Assembly: GCA_965644295.1 (NCBI GenBank)
Contig: CBFFRP010000182.1
Location: 186,001 to 250,000 of the forward strand
Origin: Paraphysomonas bandaiensis
Lineage: Eukaryota > Chrysophyceae
Length of the DNA: 64,000 nt
Direction: 5' to 3'
Within the stretch, counting starts at the first letter, position 1. Every line of letters begins with the position of its first letter. The translations under genes were made by a program, and so were the position numbers. The notes below the pieces were generated by a model. It was not told where the DNA came from and searched no databases. It saw nothing but the letters and a program-made list of their open reading frames with translations. Below, one piece after another: positions 1 through 12,342 of this stretch.

Positions 1-209
1 GCTGCAAAATATGTACACTATTTTAATGATATCCATAGCGGTAAGTCAAATATCTCTAGAAAATTATCAAAAGAATTCTATCTCAGTATTTTTATGAACA
101 AAAACTTATTTCAGCATTATAAACCAGCAGTTCTACTGAGGAATGAATGTGAACTCATAGTATGAACAATTAGCTGCAGTGTTCAATTAATACAACCAAC
201 ACCACCATT

Positions 210-1373
210 TCACGCAATATCAGCATCGTCATCGGAATACATGTCCTGCGTATCATCACTCTCAGGATCCATGCTTTCAATGCTACAGAGACTTGAGGTC
301 CTTCTATCCCGTGCTCGACGAACTTCCGCTGTGGTGCTTGAGAGCTGCATCTGTAGCCGTCGCACAGTTTCTTCTAAAGTCTCGGATTTGTGCTTTTCAA
401 CAAGAAGTTCACTCTCCAGTTGCTAAAACCAACATATTAGTACGGTATATTAGTACATGCGGAGTACCTCAATTCGTTTCATTGCGTATTCCTGGAGCTG
501 CGACATTCGTGCAGACATTTCTTCGACCATTGCATTCGCTCTGCTTTCATATTCTTCATTCTTAGACTTCAGCTTTTTAATTTCTTCTTTGTGTTTAGCG
601 GTCTTGTTGTACTCCTTTTCGCTGGTGTGCATGCGGTTGAGGTTCAGTGTGGATTCAAGTTCCGCAACCCGCTGGCATAAGATATCATTCATGAAAGCCC
701 AGGATTGGTTTTCTTCAAGGCTCATTTTAGCACTTTCCAGAGATTGCGACATAGCCTTCTGCGTTTGAGTTAATGCACCATGAAGTGACATATTTTGTTC
801 TTCCAATTCTGTCAATCGGCGCCGTAAATTGATTGTCTCTTCATCAGGTGTCGCAGCATCATACTGCGCTCGATTATCAGTATATTCTGATTTAAGCTTC
901 TTACAGCGAACTGGTGTATTCTCTGGACTGAAGTCATCGTTAGCAGTTACATATCCTTCGATTATAGAGCTTCTTCTACTGGTCTCTGATTTGTATTGTG
1001 GTGTTGATTGTGTGGATGATTGAGACCCCTCATCTGATCGATCATGTGAGATTGATAACTCATTAAAGTCTTTCGTAAGATTTGATTCTGTATGACGTCT
1101 CTCATTTGGATTATTATTCTCTGTTTCATGTCGTTGTAATTTACATGACTTATGAGTGGCTGTAGTCACACATGGAGTGCCTGTATATGACTGTGTTTTC
1201 TTAAATGTACATTGAGAGGAATCAAAATACTTCATCTTTCTTCTTGTTCTTTTATTTTGATTGGTTCTTGTGTTGGATGGAGCAGATGTTGAATTTTCTG
1301 CTTTTTTCGATTGTTTTAATGCTTGCCATAACTTGAGTCGTTCGGCTCGTGTGAGTGTGGGAGAGGAGCTCAT
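210..1373 (-). CDS. Coiled-coil protein, function unknown
   Basis: Two exons, 468..1373 and 210..422, joined across a 45-nt intron (GTACTC..TTTTAG) that keeps the frame, giving about 372 aa. The N-terminal ~170 residues are polar and low in complexity (Ser, Thr, Asn, Lys/Arg) and probably disordered. Residues about 180-330 are rich in Glu, Gln, Lys and Leu with heptad-like spacing, so a coiled coil is likely. The C-terminus is acidic (DPESDDTQD then SDDDADIA). The start is the first ATG, with Ser-rich MSSSPTL following. I see no catalytic motif or membrane segment and do not recognise a family. A structural or cytoskeletal role would be a guess. Confidence 0.65.
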
Positions 1374-1900
1374 AGTTACTTATATAAGATCGTACAAGGT
1401 GTTATATATTATAGGATAGAAGATATATTCATTACAATATGAAATATAATGCAATATAATAGTTATCAAGTGATAGTTTATGTTCTATTGATTGCTTGGT
1501 GCATATATATATATATACACAGATGTCTCTATAGATCACTGCATTGATTGCATTGCAACAAACACTCGAATTAATTTCAACGGCCAGATTTCACATACAC
1601 AGCAACTTATGAAAGGTACACATATTACAAAATCGTGAAATATTGTGTCAGAACATCACAATATAAGGTTTTTTTCATAAAAGTGGTAGTTTATATATAG
1701 TCCCTAGGATTTTTTATTATAAAAACTCGATCATTGGAGGAATTTTAGGACATCCATACAATGTACGTCAGGATCTTAGAGGACATATTTGCTGTGTTGT
1801 TATGGTGCTTGCAAGCAGCAGTATGCATGCATGTATATATATGCATGTATCTCCACTAATCACAATATTATCATCCTATCTACTCATACTACTCTTCCAT
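1374..1900. other. Intergenic, no gene seen
   Basis: AT-rich spacer between two divergently transcribed genes, so it must hold both promoters. A short TA run lies near 1504-1516. An in-frame ATG at 1802 could extend the next gene by 33 codons, but those codons read as TA/TG-rich spacer. Confidence 0.5.
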
Positions 1901-3619
1901 ATGAATAATATCCCTCTCTCACCATATATTGATCTTAATCAATCCTCTGTTGTCTCTGATGTTCTCCATATCTATCAAACAGGGTGTCCAGTCATACTAG
2001 CTGTAGATGTAGGGTGTGGTAAGACACGTATGGCTCTCTCATGTATACAACACATTAAAAACATATGCAATCAAGCTATTATCAATGTATTAATCATACT
2101 ACCAGCTACACTTATTGGTCAATGGATACATGAGATGATAACGACTCAGGCGGCTACAGAGGATGCATACTGTGTATATCATGCAAAAAATCGTATGTAT
2201 AAACTAGATGAATTTTTAAATCAATCCAATGCTTCCATACGATATGTATTATCAACAGCACGTACAGTACTAAACGATTGTGATTATTTGCTATCTAAAA
2301 GATGGGATACTATGATTATTGATGAAGTGCATAAGTTACGTAATCTTAAAACTGAATCTGCTGCAGCTATACGACAATTCCCTTGTAATAAGATTGGATT
2401 GACTGCAACACCTGCTATTAAAGATGGATATAAAGATCTTTTAAGTATCTCATATCTTCTGAACGAAAGATGGGGTATAGCCAATGCAGAACGGTTTGGA
2501 GATCCCGAAACTTTAGACATACGTTACCAAAGCAATTTTTCCACAAATGAGCTTTCCAAGTGTGTACTTGTAACACGTTCTAAACAAGAGTTTGATTTAA
2601 GAATTTTGAATCGAAAGTATGAAAATATTTATGTTTCGTTTACTGATGAAGAGTGTGATCTCTACGAGCGTGCACTGGAACTTTGTGAGTGCAAATACAC
2701 TGCATTTTTGAACCGTAAAAATGATCTCAATCTCCACGTGGACGAAGAGAGACGTCAACTTGCTATAAAGGCAAAAGTAGAATACATTAAATCATTGGAT
2801 ATTGTTCAGGAGAGAAGTATAACGCCGCTACGTAGGAACGATATCTCAGCTGTACGTGTTCCGAATGCACCCCTTTCTTCAAAATTACAAAGAGCTGTCA
2901 CTATTATTGAAAAATTTCACTCTGATAAAGAACCGCTGCTTGTGTTTTGTAGTTTTGAATATCCTCTACAGCTAATCTCGAGTCATCTATTAATCCCTCA
3001 TCAGATGGTATCAGGATATTGTGGACTAAAGACAAGATCGACTAGTATCCAGAAATTTGTATCGGGAGAATGCGATATAATGTTACTTACAACGCGGTGT
3101 GGAGGTGTAGGCCTCAACTTAGAAAGGGCTAACCACTGTTTATTTCTAAGCGCTGAATACAATCCTCAAGACGAGGAACAGGCTATTGGGCGCATGGATC
3201 GTCGAACTCAGATTTCCGATTCTATAACTGTTATGCGATTATGTATCCCTGGCACTTTCGATTGTATACGACATACGGTACACAGAGCTAAACTTTCTCA
3301 TCTAAACAAAGCATTACGTCGAGGATATAACAAAGATGATGAATATTCATTTTGTGTATATAATACGATATGCAAGAGCTCGTTCAACTATCTGTATAAA
3401 GTACAATGGCTAAATTTATTGAAAAACTATATGAACATGAACGAAGATATACTGTGTGAAAGGATGTACCGACTCGAGACGCTTTACTACCAAAGTCAAA
3501 GTAACGTCAATGGGCATAGACAACGGGAACTAAGGTATCAAGAGGAAAATGAGTGTTACGATACTGCTTTAGACGAAGCTATGCTTTGGAATGAGTTTTT
3601 GGAAGATTTTAATCACTGA
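1901..3619 (+). CDS. Compact SNF2-type DEAD/H helicase (ATPase)
   Basis: Single exon, 572 aa from the ATG at 1901; the upstream in-frame ATG at 1802 would add a hydrophobic, low-complexity extension that I do not trust. Superfamily 2 motifs are all visible: Walker A DVGCGKT (residues 36-42), Walker B DEVH (141-144), motif III LTATP (167-171), and C-terminal motifs TTRCGGVGLNLE and QAIGRMDRR (about 427-435). SNF2 proteins use ATP to translocate on DNA and remodel protein-DNA complexes. This one is unusually small and has none of the accessory domains (bromo, chromo, RING, HIRAN) of cellular remodellers. The C-terminal ~110 residues match nothing I know. It is intronless while most neighbours have introns, which would fit acquisition from a large DNA virus or mobile element, though that origin is inference. 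Confidence 0.85.
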   Translation: MNNIPLSPYIDLNQSSVVSDVLHIYQTGCPVILAVDVGCGKTRMALSCIQHIKNICNQAIINVLIILPATLIGQWIHEMITTQAATEDAYCVYHAKNRMYKLDEFLNQSNASIRYVLSTARTVLNDCDYLLSKRWDTMIIDEVHKLRNLKTESAAAIRQFPCNKIGLTATPAIKDGYKDLLSISYLLNERWGIANAERFGDPETLDIRYQSNFSTNELSKCVLVTRSKQEFDLRILNRKYENIYVSFTDEECDLYERALELCECKYTAFLNRKNDLNLHVDEERRQLAIKAKVEYIKSLDIVQERSITPLRRNDISAVRVPNAPLSSKLQRAVTIIEKFHSDKEPLLVFCSFEYPLQLISSHLLIPHQMVSGYCGLKTRSTSIQKFVSGECDIMLLTTRCGGVGLNLERANHCLFLSAEYNPQDEEQAIGRMDRRTQISDSITVMRLCIPGTFDCIRHTVHRAKLSHLNKALRRGYNKDDEYSFCVYNTICKSSFNYLYKVQWLNLLKNYMNMNEDILCERMYRLETLYYQSQSNVNGHRQRELRYQEENECYDTALDEAMLWNEFLEDFNH

Positions 3620-5163
3620 TGAGTACGAGCGGAATATTATCATGATGATTTCGGTGGTTATATTTCATATCAGCATACAAACATTCTCCCTGGGTAGTGT
3701 GATTGTGGGATCTATTTCAATACATTATAAGTTTTACAGTATGAACTACGAGTAAAAATAAAAATTAAATCGATGTCAAAGTTTTATTGTTTAATCAGTT
3801 TATGTGCTTGTAGTGTTGTATAGTTCAGTGGGTGTTGTGTTGCTACCACAATATATTTGACTGAATTTGTAATAATACTACAAGCTATCTATGTGCTTGG
3901 CGTAGTACATATGGCGGGATCAATATTAGCACTAATATGGAGTTATGGAGACAGGGAATCGTCTTATTATAGTTGATACCACTGGATGCAAGGTTTTTAT
4001 TACTTGATATGATGTCAGAATGATTAGCAATATATTCATGACAAAGAAAGTGTCACAAATGTTAGTTTTTTGTAAAACAGTTGACGTCAGCTTAAACCTG
4101 TTTTCAAATATAAACTTTTGTACTTTATTTTATTACTTAGATTGTCACCAAAAACTAGAAAAACTATTATATCAACTATTGACATATTTGAAAGAGATAA
4201 AGACTAAATTAACTGAACATGATATACACATATACACTCAATAACGCTTGAATGATAAAATACAATCAATATCACTACTTCATGTTATTCGCCAAATTCA
4301 TGTTATCGCAACTACAAACTATTTTCGTATGATCTCAGATAGACACAATCTTATACAGTTCATATATTTCAGTTTCGAATCCATGATTTTTCCTATCATC
4401 AACTTTTGTACTTTATTTTATTACTTAGATTGTCACCAAAAACTAGAAAAACTATTATATCAACTATTGACATATTTGAAAGAGATAAAGACTAAATTAA
4501 CTGAACATGATATACACATATACACTCAATAACGCTTGAATGATAAAATACAATCAATATCACTACTTCATGTTATTCGCCAAATTCATGTTATCGCAAC
4601 TACAAACTATTTTCGTATGATCTCAGATAGACACAATCTTATACAGTTCATATATTTCAGTTTCGAATCCATGATTTTTCCTATCATCTCAATAGTTCAC
4701 GTCATGCTGTTTATCACTACTGTACCCTTCAAGTAACGGTCATCACTCACATATATATTTTAGAACAACAGCTGTCAATAGCTCTCAAACAACAAAACTC
4801 AACAATTTATTATTGCATACGCAATTCTGTCATACTGTATAAAGTACATCGCTGTCAAAATTTTAACTTTCTTATAGCAAGCACTGATAAAATATCGTGT
4901 ATTCAATCGTAGCAATATACTTCAGTTTTACGGTTAATAGAATTACAGGAATATTGTTATCCTACTCCTGTTTCTTTTTACTGTATTGATGATGGGATCC
5001 ACTCGTCAGGATTGTAGTCAGGAATTAAATCATTTGTACATTTCACAGTGATTACAAGGCTGTTAACAACTATAGTAGGTTACTAAATTTCAAAAATACA
5101 GTATCTAATACTGAAATTAATTCTAACAAAAAAATAGATTCGAGATAGTGATAGTTAACACAC
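3620..5163. other. Intergenic with AT-rich repeats
   Basis: Lies between the 3' ends of two convergent genes. It contains the 288-bp tandem duplication at 4113-4688. Fragments near 4340-4380 and 4905-4945 (CTTATACAG then ATTTCAGTTTC) resemble sequences near 53540 and 60400, so this is a dispersed repeat. ORFs of 66-94 codons here arise from the duplicated unit and look non-coding. Confidence 0.5.
4113..4688. repeat. Tandem duplication, 2 x 288 bp
   Basis: Two head-to-tail copies, 4113-4400 and 4401-4688, appear identical over their whole length. The unit starts AACTTTTGTACTTTA and ends TCCTATCATC. Flanks diverge immediately outside. The lack of differences implies a recent duplication. Confidence 0.9.
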
Positions 5164-7187
5164 TTATGCCCCACTGCTTCTTCTGGAGAGAAGAAACATA
5201 CCCAGCACCAATGCTGTTGCCGTAGCCATGGAAATGTAATACAAGGCCATCGAATCCTTGTTAATTCTTCCTCGAATAAAGCCTTTGAGAGATGACAAAG
5301 ATGGGTATACAGAGTGCGTAGATGTGGGAAGGTCTCGCAGCTCAGCTAACTCTGGGGGGGTGAGTGGTGGCAAGAGATTTTGCAAGGCAAGAGATACGGC
5401 ATCTTCAAACTTAGCGGGATGAGCAGTCGCCAAGCAGACCTACAGCATGATACTCATTCTAAATAGCTGGAGAAAGAGAGTGGCAAATCAGCATGGCATA
5501 CCGTAGTGGAGGGATCAAGGTCAAGAACCTTCATTCCTGCTACTGCAGTTGCTGTGTGTGGGCATAGCAGACAGCGCTCCTTCTCATAAACCATGCGCAT
5601 AGTGGTAATAATTTCTTCTCTGTTTGATGCGTGCGAACAAAAATCATCTCTGGCTCTGTGCAAAGTCCTGTAAGGCACAGACAGATTACCGGTCGATTCA
5701 AAGATTCGCATCCAGGAGGCCAAAACAGATGAGTTCTCATCAGCAAGGTAGTAAAGATATCTTTCGAAATTAGAAGAAATAGAGATGTCCATTGAAGGGG
5801 CAAGTGTAGGCTGAGACGGCTGCCGTATGTACATACCGGTCTCAAAAAATCTGCCCAACAATCAAGAATACACACTTATATTGGAAGGGACAAGTACAGA
5901 CACCTACTTGTGTAACACGTTATTCTCGTTAGTACAAACGGCCAGCTTTCCCACTGGAAGACCCATTGTCTTCGCATAGTATCCAGCAAGAACATTTCCA
6001 AAATTACCAGTTGGAACAGAAAAATTGACTGGAGTTGGGGTTTCAGCAGTGCAGTCCTTTACACCATCGGTCATTCTACATGCATAAGGTGAGGCGCATA
6101 TAGCTAGCGGCAGCTTCTTCACCACATGAGAGAACAAGGTGAATTAAGATAATACCTAAGCCATGCATAGAAATAATATGTCATCTGCACTAATACACGT
6201 GCCCAGTTAATGGAGTTCACAGCTGCTAAATTCACTTCTCTGCGGAACTTTGCATCCGCAAAAGCAGCCTTTACGGTACTCTGTGCGCAATCAAAGTCTC
6301 CTATCATAAATATCTACTATTAGTAACACACTCTCATATCAGGTAAACGTCAAATAAATTATGCAGGGAATTATGTTCGGCAATATATATGTATGATCTC
6401 TAGCAGTCTGCATAACCACCTTCTTGGGCGATACAAAAAATATTGGCATCTCTTACAGTAATCATCTGCCTTTCCTGTAGTTCCGTAACCTTTCCTCGTG
6501 GGTAAAGTATGAAGCAGTTGATACCACGCTTTCCTCTCAGTCCGTGAATAGCAGCACTGCCGGTGTCTCCCGATGTCGCACCAAGAACAGTAAGAAATTT
6601 CGGCTCATTCTCTGATGCAGTAAATAAAAGATACTCAAATAAATTGCCGAGAAATTGCATCGCTACATCCTTAAAGGCCAGGGTTGGACCATGAAAGAGC
6701 TCAAGTAGCCAGAAATCATCTACTCGGACACAAGGTGTCACCTCAGGAGCACGAAAACTTCCGAAACTTTTCTCTAAAAGGGATTTTAGAATATGATGGG
6801 GTACATCTTCTGTGGAAATGTATTGCGATATAATCTCAAACGACATATCCACAAAACTAAGGCTTCTCATCTACATACAATGAATTACACACTACACTTC
6901 AGTGGGATAATGTTCTTACCTTCAGGATATCCTCAACAGGTAGTTTGGGAATATATTCTGGAATAAACAGACCACCTGTATGGATCATGTTGTTATATAA
7001 CAATATCATATGTTGTGTTGTAATGTATAGAGTAATGCTACTAATAAGGACAATAGATACAATAAAGGACAAGAAGTGAACAGGTACATAATATGAAGTT
7101 ACCATCTTTAGCTAATCCATTGAAGACAACCTCTCGAAATGATATTCCCTTTTCACCTCCTCTTGTACTCTTATAAGTCACTGGCAT
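5164..7187 (-). CDS. THR4: Threonine synthase (THR4-like, PLP-dependent) with C-terminal membrane tail
   Basis: Seven exons: 7103..7187, 6920..6975, 6420..6870, 6156..6300, 5908..6075, 5502..5850 and 5164..5439, giving 509 aa. It converts O-phosphohomoserine to threonine using pyridoxal phosphate. Family landmarks appear in order: YKSTRGGEKGISF at the N-terminus, HGPTLAFKDVAMQF with the predicted PLP lysine at K114, GATSGDTGSAA, NSINWARVLVQ, SVPTGNFGN for phosphate binding, and TAHPAKF near the end. Length is close to the yeast enzyme. The odd part is the C-terminus: residues about 484-502 form a hydrophobic stretch (YYISMATATALVLGMFLL) followed by SRRSSGA and a stop, which looks like a tail anchor. 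The enzyme is normally soluble. Introns are 49-127 nt; the third donor is an atypical GTGGTT. Membrane attachment is inference; enzyme identity is firm. Confidence 0.92.
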
Positions 7188-8257
7188 AACACACACACTC
7201 TTCTATTTGATGAGTTATATATGTATGTATATGTTCATATGGTTCCTCTTATATGCCTATATGTGTATATACATACATCTATAAGAGTAGAGTATGTGAG
7301 ACACTTCATATATTCACTTACTTCACTTCATACACTTCGTCTTCTTCTCTCAGAGTGTGTGTGTAAACATACATACATACACACCTCAATAGATACTACA
7401 ACTTCATTATGCAGTAGGTACGACTGTAGAACTTCAATATCGAAAATGCCTATTTTTCGAACCTTTTCTATCCATAATATACAGGTTTTCACTCCATACA
7501 CTGTAATATTAATATTTTTCATATCATTGAACTCTAAAAACCGATATTTGTTTATAAGAATTACTAAATATCTCCCATTTTACCGCCATACACAACTATC
7601 CTGCCCATATGCTTTAAAGGAGCATGCATATATATGTATGTGCTGTGCCATATATATCAGCATATACAGCAATACGATAGAATCTCATCTCATTTAATAG
7701 GGAACAAGTGGGAGATCACGTTATCTAATGCAGTAATATCCCCTATAGATTACAATGCTCTGCAGCATACGCATATCACTGTTATCACTGTCATTACTGC
7801 CATTTACTGGCAATACCGCACATCAGACACTCTCTAAGAGATATTAGAGATATGGTAGAGTGACAGTGTGTTATCGATCATTACTGTCTCCTTATGAGGG
7901 GTGATGAGGGTCGGTTTGTAGTGACAATGGATGGTGTCCCTTATAGAGAGGAATATAAGATATGGTCTCTATCATCAGTGGATGGAACAAGTAGCGATGT
8001 TTTCGTATGTATTCACTCCGGGGGCATCTGACGCCTCGGGAATGTGTCACACTGAAGTCTTATGGTTCCAACCGTGCTGGTTTGGGCATTATTGCCCTCC
8101 CTCCCTCCGGGACCATACGTCATAATCAGCTATTTTCGAACGATAAATCGAAAATAACACCGAGTGGTGCATAACTATACCCCAAAGTTTGCGGTGAAAC
8201 CATTTCCATTATCTAACTCATGCAAAGGAAGTTTTGTGATGAAATATATCATCATAC
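7188..8257. other. Intergenic, low complexity
   Basis: TA/TG/CATA-rich sequence upstream of threonine synthase. Open frames at 7221-7697 are made of Tyr, Ile, His and Thr from simple sequence. The part around 7920-8130 is richer in GC, but I recognise no protein in it on either strand. Confidence 0.4.
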
Positions 8258-8557
8258 TTATGTATAATATTTGGAATTGAGGTATAGAAATGTACGATAA
8301 AGTATCATACAGGCATGCTGATATGTCGGTATATATGTGTATTTGCCCCATTCCGACAGTGTGGCCATAGTGTAGGCTCGCTGGAACATCACATATAACA
8401 CCAAGATTTTGCGCTGATTCTTTGTAGCCACCAACCCGCCCACCCGTTCACCATATTGCTGACCATATAGATCGGCACAGATTCTGTGAGACTCTACAGT
8501 CCCCGCCGTGTTCGCAAGAGTGATGTATGTAATTCGCACAGATTTTAGCAAATCCAT
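8258..8557 (-). pseudogene. Short ORF, possible gene fragment
   Basis: About 99 codons from an ATG at 8557. The first ~75 residues have protein-like composition (for example ADLYGQQYGERVGGLVATK), then it drifts into low complexity. It lies within 100 bp of the left border of the 1466-bp tandem array. A stop precedes it a few codons upstream, so it may be an exon using an acceptor near 8572 or a fragment cut off by the rearrangement. No family is recognised. Confidence 0.22.
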
Positions 8558-9410
8558 GTTCACCTTCCCATCAGCTAAATTTGATTACGTGAAGCTTCTC
8601 GTGACCATGCTGCATTTGGCTCCTCCCCTAGATTGCGCGGGGTTTCTCGTATTCTCATATGGATTGGAGCTTTCTTGTCACCACACACAATAAATTTGGC
8701 GTGAGTTTAATAAGAATCTATACACTAGCACTTTCCTAGGGCACGCTCCGTAACGCCATCAGATATCAGTTAGTTTGGTAATGTCGTTTGCACATGGACG
8801 AATATGTTATTGTCATTGTTTAATTCTTCCCATTACATGACGACATGACAATCACCTTCCCCATCATAATATGGGTATTGCCATAAAAAATAAATAATAA
8901 TTATATTTTCAAGACCAATAATAATTAATACATATGTTGCAGTATATTGATATATAAATATTATATATTATATATTGGGCGATGAGAAGTGAAATTAGTT
9001 CGATTGGTAGTAACTGCTTAGTAGTGCGTTCGTAGTTCGTAGAGGTTACAATATGATGACAAAACCCCAATAACAATACAGCAACTAGTACTCTAAGTAT
9101 TCTAACTCTTCGTTGCTGTCGTCCCTGATGACAATAACAATCATCATGCTGCAATCAAAATGTGTTTATCAATCGACACTATTCGTTTCTGGTGTGATAC
9201 AAACAATTGTCGCTATATTAAGATTAATATGAAGATTCTAGTTCATAGTGCCACGACAACAACGTCGAGAAATCAAAAACAAAAGATAGTGTATATTAAA
9301 TACTGACAATTAGGTTATGTTCCAATTCTAAAATACGATATACTATTTCATGTTACATGTTAGACACTCTGTACTAGTAAAACGCTGGTCACAAAAAAGC
9401 ATACCATAAG

Positions 9411-10116
9411 TCATAGTTCTTCCACACAATCACCGTCTTCGTTTCCTTGTTTAATAGGAGTAAGAAAACCCATTGGTTTCTGCGGTCCAATGGGGGATTT
9501 AATGTGATCGTTGCTGAGTTCAATCGAACTGGCAGTGCGGAAATTATGCCTCGTGCTGCTGCTGCCTTTCGGAGTCATTGACTCAAAGCGGAAAAATCTT
9601 TTACTGTATGGATTTGATGATTGGCGGTTGCTTTCGCAGGCCTGGGGTGTCACGCACTCAATAACGGCGCGCAGCTTTCGATGGTACTCTTTATCATCGT
9701 TTTCATCGAACCCGTCAGTGTGAACAGATGATACATGAACCCGCCGTTGGCTGACGCCAAATTTCGTGATATGAAAAGCAAGAAAGAGAGAGCCTGTACA
9801 AATATAAAGTACATATTTACTCAGTGTGAGTTGACTAACCTGTGAGTGCACCCTGGAGAGCAGGCATACATGTGAGGGCGATCTGAAACGAGTTACTGTT
9901 CAGTGTATCGCTTGAGGAATGGGAGTGGTAATGAATGTCATACACCATATTTAACGTCCAAGTTACCACATATATAAGAGGGTAACCTAATAGTTGGCGT
10001 GCTAATACAAGTCGTATTCTATTCTTCGCCTCATCTATATTCGGAACAACAGACAACAGGTATATGAAACCACAGCAGTATCCAATCAAGGCTATCCATA
10101 TCCACATATAGAACGA
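9411..10116 (-). pseudogene. 5'-truncated GPCR copy 1
   Basis: Equivalent to 12343-13048 of the intact gene: partial exon 1 at 9840..10116, intron 9794..9839, exon 2 at 9411..9793. It keeps TM5 to TM7 and the cytoplasmic tail but lacks the first four transmembrane segments. A stop lies nine to ten codons upstream of the junction. The frame is undamaged, as expected of a recent duplicate. It could give a short membrane peptide only if it had its own promoter. Confidence 0.85.
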
Positions 10117-10876
10117 ATTCTCATATGGATTGGAGCTTTCTTGTCACCACACACAATAAATTTGGCGTGAGTTTAATAAGAATCTATACACTAGCACTTT
10201 CCTAGGGCACGCTCCGTAACGCCATCAGATATCAGTTAGTTTGGTAATGTCGTTTGCACATGGACGAATATGTTATTGTCATTGTTTAATTCTTCCCATT
10301 ACATGACGACATGACAATCACCTTCCCCATCATAATATGGGTATTGCCATAAAAAATAAATAATAATTATATTTTCAAGACCAATAATAATTAATACATA
10401 TGTTGCAGTATATTGATATATAAATATTATATATTATATATTGGGCGATGAGAAGTGAAATTAGTTCGATTGGTAGTAACTGCTTAGTAGTGCGTTCGTA
10501 GTTCGTAGAGGTTACAATATGATGACAAAACCCCAATAACAATACAGCAACTAGTACTCTAAGTATTCTAACTCTTCGTTGCTGTCGTCCCTGATGACAA
10601 TAACAATCATCATGCTGCAATCAAAATGTGTTTATCAATCGACACTATTCGTTTCTGGTGTGATACAAACAATTGTCGCTATATTAAGATTAATATGAAG
10701 ATTCTAGTTCATAGTGCCACGACAACAACGTCGAGAAATCAAAAACAAAAGATAGTGTATATTAAATACTGACAATTAGGTTATGTTCCAATTCTAAAAT
10801 ACGATATACTATTTCATGTTACATGTTAGACACTCTGTACTAGTAAAACGCTGGTCACAAAAAAGCATACCATAAG

Positions 10877-11582
10877 TCATAGTTCTTCCACACAATCACC
10901 GTCTTCGTTTCCTTGTTTAATAGGAGTAAGAAAACCCATTGGTTTCTGCGGTCCAATGGGGGATTTAATGTGATCGTTGCTGAGTTCAATCGAACTGGCA
11001 GTGCGGAAATTATGCCTCGTGCTGCTGCTGCCTTTCGGAGTCATTGACTCAAAGCGGAAAAATCTTTTACTGTATGGATTTGATGATTGGCGGTTGCTTT
11101 CGCAGGCCTGGGGTGTCACGCACTCAATAACGGCGCGCAGCTTTCGATGGTACTCTTTATCATCGTTTTCATCGAACCCGTCAGTGTGAACAGATGATAC
11201 ATGAACCCGCCGTTGGCTGACGCCAAATTTCGTGATATGAAAAGCAAGAAAGAGAGAGCCTGTACAAATATAAAGTACATATTTACTCAGTGTGAGTTGA
11301 CTAACCTGTGAGTGCACCCTGGAGAGCAGGCATACATGTGAGGGCGATCTGAAACGAGTTACTGTTCAGTGTATCGCTTGAGGAATGGGAGTGGTAATGA
11401 ATGTCATACACCATATTTAACGTCCAAGTTACCACATATATAAGAGGGTAACCTAATAGTTGGCGTGCTAATACAAGTCGTATTCTATTCTTCGCCTCAT
11501 CTATATTCGGAACAACAGACAACAGGTATATGAAACCACAGCAGTATCCAATCAAGGCTATCCATATCCACATATAGAACGA
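10877..11582 (-). pseudogene. 5'-truncated GPCR copy 2
   Basis: Same structure as the first truncated copy: partial exon 1 at 11306..11582, intron 11260..11305, exon 2 at 10877..11259. It is followed directly by the next unit, so its 5' neighbour is the 3' flank of the third copy. It encodes TM5 to the C-terminus only. Confidence 0.85.
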
Positions 11583-12342
11583 ATTCTCATATGGATTGGA
11601 GCTTTCTTGTCACCACACACAATAAATTTGGCGTGAGTTTAATAAGAATCTATACACTAGCACTTTCCTAGGGCACGCTCCGTAACGCCATCAGATATCA
11701 GTTAGTTTGGTAATGTCGTTTGCACATGGACGAATATGTTATTGTCATTGTTTAATTCTTCCCATTACATGACGACATGACAATCACCTTCCCCATCATA
11801 ATATGGGTATTGCCATAAAAAATAAATAATAATTATATTTTCAAGACCAATAATAATTAATACATATGTTGCAGTATATTGATATATAAATATTATATAT
11901 TATATATTGGGCGATGAGAAGTGAAATTAGTTCGATTGGTAGTAACTGCTTAGTAGTGCGTTCGTAGTTCGTAGAGGTTACAATATGATGACAAAACCCC
12001 AATAACAATACAGCAACTAGTACTCTAAGTATTCTAACTCTTCGTTGCTGTCGTCCCTGATGACAATAACAATCATCATGCTGCAATCAAAATGTGTTTA
12101 TCAATCGACACTATTCGTTTCTGGTGTGATACAAACAATTGTCGCTATATTAAGATTAATATGAAGATTCTAGTTCATAGTGCCACGACAACAACGTCGA
12201 GAAATCAAAAACAAAAGATAGTGTATATTAAATACTGACAATTAGGTTATGTTCCAATTCTAAAATACGATATACTATTTCATGTTACATGTTAGACACT
12301 CTGTACTAGTAAAACGCTGGTCACAAAAAAGCATACCATAAG

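Noticed and set aside
1802-1900. Upstream ATG extending the helicase by 33 residues
   Set aside because: The extension is TA/TG-rich spacer translated as Met/Ile/Tyr/Leu; the ATG at 1901 starts protein-like sequence.
8909-12086. Three copies of an 81-codon minus-strand frame
   Set aside because: Lies in the 3' flank within each 1466-bp unit; composition is that of AT-rich spacer and it has no features.
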